This document shows positions 13,777-14,699 of a DNA stretch of 14,699 nucleotides, in pieces. The translations under genes and the position numbers were made by a program. Every line of letters begins with the position of its first letter. Position 1 is the stretch's first letter. The notes under the pieces were generated by a model. It saw only the letters and a list, made by a program, of their open reading frames with translations. It ran no database searches and was not told the origin of the DNA. The stretch comes from an uncultured Collinsella sp. (GTDB lineage: Bacteria > Actinomycetota > Coriobacteriia > Coriobacteriales > Coriobacteriaceae), in the NCBI GenBank assembly GCA_900552755.1, contig USAY01000041.1, forward strand, positions 1 through 14,699, read 5' to 3'.

Positions 13777-14646
13777 ATGAAAGTTGCAGAGGCCACCTCG
13801 AGGTACATGGACGACAAGCGCGGTAGGCTGCGCGCCTGCACCCTGGCCGGATACGAGAGCGCGCTAGCGCTGCACGTCCTACCTCGCTGGGGCGAGCTGG
13901 AACTCGAGGCGATAACGCCCGAGGACGTACAGGGCTGGATTGATTCGTTTGAGCTGCCGGGGGCCGCCGAAAAGGCATACAAGACCCTGCGCCAGGTAAT
14001 CCGCTGGGCCATCCGCAGGCTCGGTGTGAGGATGTACGACCCCACCGCCGCCGGTGTCGAGCTGCCGCGCAAGCCGGCGCACCGCCCCCGCACGATGGAG
14101 GCAAGCCAGGTCCGCACCTACCTCCGCGCACTATGGGGACACGAATGCGAGGCGGTCGCGATCTGCTCGGTAACCCTCGGGCTGCGGCGCGGCGAGGCAT
14201 GCGGCCTCAAGTGGTCGGACATCGACCTGCGCACCGGCGAGGTCCGCATCCGCCGCTCAAGGCAGGTCGTTCGCGGCAGTGAGGTCGTCGAGGCGCCGAA
14301 GACCGAACGCTCCGCGCGATCCTGCTGGCTCCCCCGCTTCGCGGTCAAGCGCCTGCGCACGCTGCGAAAGGGCCGCTCGGGCTGGCTATGCGAGCTGTCG
14401 CCCGACGCCATCGCTCGGCGCATCAAGTCCGCCTGCCGCCAAGCCGGAGCCGCCTGGACCTCGATGACCGAATGCCGCCACACGTGGGCGACGCTCGCCG
14501 TGGAGGCCGGCGTGGGTATCGAGACCGTGGCCATGATGCTGGGGCACACCGATATCGGCACGGCATACGAGCACTACATCGTGCCGAGACCACGCATCTG
14601 CAAGGATGCGCAACGCGAGGTCGAACGGCTGATACTGGCCGGGTGA
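13777..14646 (+). CDS. Short tyrosine recombinase (phage-type integrase)
   Basis: This 289-residue enzyme would cut and rejoin DNA at attachment sites through a tyrosine-DNA link. The N-terminal core-binding domain covers about residues 1-100. There is no arm-type (AP2-like) DNA-binding domain in front of it, so it is shorter than most phage integrases (350-400). The catalytic domain has Arg137 in LGLRRGEACGL, a lysine in APKTERSARS, Arg234 in ECRHTW, His257 in MLGHTDIG and Tyr267 in AYEHYI. The usual HxxR histidine is replaced by Thr231. GGAG six bases upstream favours the ATG at 13777; ATG 13774 and TTG 13765 are in frame too. It diverges from the tail operon and points at the right edge of the element. 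Confidence 0.88.
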   Translation: MKVAEATSRYMDDKRGRLRACTLAGYESALALHVLPRWGELELEAITPEDVQGWIDSFELPGAAEKAYKTLRQVIRWAIRRLGVRMYDPTAAGVELPRKPAHRPRTMEASQVRTYLRALWGHECEAVAICSVTLGLRRGEACGLKWSDIDLRTGEVRIRRSRQVVRGSEVVEAPKTERSARSCWLPRFAVKRLRTLRKGRSGWLCELSPDAIARRIKSACRQAGAAWTSMTECRHTWATLAVEAGVGIETVAMMLGHTDIGTAYEHYIVPRPRICKDAQREVERLILAG

Positions 14647-14699
14647 TTCTGTATCCCACATGCCACGGCTGATTACCGGGACTAAGGTGTTGAACAGCC

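Larger units (their letters stand above)
10975..14684. mobile_element. Compact prophage remnant or satellite-like element (lysis/tail operon plus recombinase)
   Basis: Six consecutive minus-strand genes encode tail-tip-like, membrane, holin, endolysin and small exported products. An outward-facing tyrosine recombinase closes the right side. CCGGGACTA lies at 10975-10983 and 14676-14684, just outside the outermost genes, and may be the attachment core. The layout equals the two ends of a normal prophage (lysin next to one att site, integrase next to the other) with the head, replication and most tail genes missing. All seven genes appear intact. The boundaries are inferred: a 9-bp match can arise by chance, and the element could continue past the right edge. 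Confidence 0.6.

Overview
The window looks like a chromosomal segment of a high-G+C anaerobic gut actinomycete. The best guess is Coriobacteriia, close to Collinsella. This is inferred from protein style, strong GGAGG-type ribosome binding sites and gene content; no 16S or other marker is present. Most of it is ordinary housekeeping DNA with a small phage-derived island at the right end.

Left to right: argG (argininosuccinate synthase, minus strand) runs off the left edge. A 554-base, A+T-richer intergenic region follows, then a Cof-type HAD phosphatase (plus). Next come a striking 34-bp perfect inverted repeat, a 15-bp-stem hairpin between convergent genes, and polA (DNA polymerase I, minus). 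An M18 aminopeptidase (plus) and yaaA (plus) follow. yaaA is flanked on both sides by copies of one palindromic repeat (shared arm TATTCCACCGCAACTTTT). A small membrane-anchored protein of unknown function (minus) lies beyond.

The thiamin block has a TPP riboswitch directly in front of thiC, then thiD, which probably has its own promoter. ThiC makes HMP-P and ThiD phosphorylates it to HMP-PP, so the two genes form the pyrimidine branch of thiamin synthesis. In this layout the conserved 3' end of the TPP aptamer is also the thiC ribosome binding site.

From about 10.97 kb to the right end is a compact phage remnant or satellite-like element. A tight six-gene minus-strand operon encodes two paralogous tail/receptor-binding-like proteins, a small membrane protein, a holin, an amidase endolysin with an SH3 domain, and a small exported DUF6440-like protein. 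A short tyrosine recombinase gene faces outward at the right end. A 9-bp direct repeat (CCGGGACTA) sits just outside both ends and is a candidate attachment core. The left copy lies in the hairpin downstream of thiD. No head, terminase or replication genes are visible. A 49-bp symmetric dyad fills the gap between the recombinase and the tail genes.

No tRNA, rRNA or CRISPR array was seen. The most unusual signals are the palindromic repeats, the compact lysis-plus-recombinase island and its dyad, and a recombinase lacking one usual catalytic histidine.
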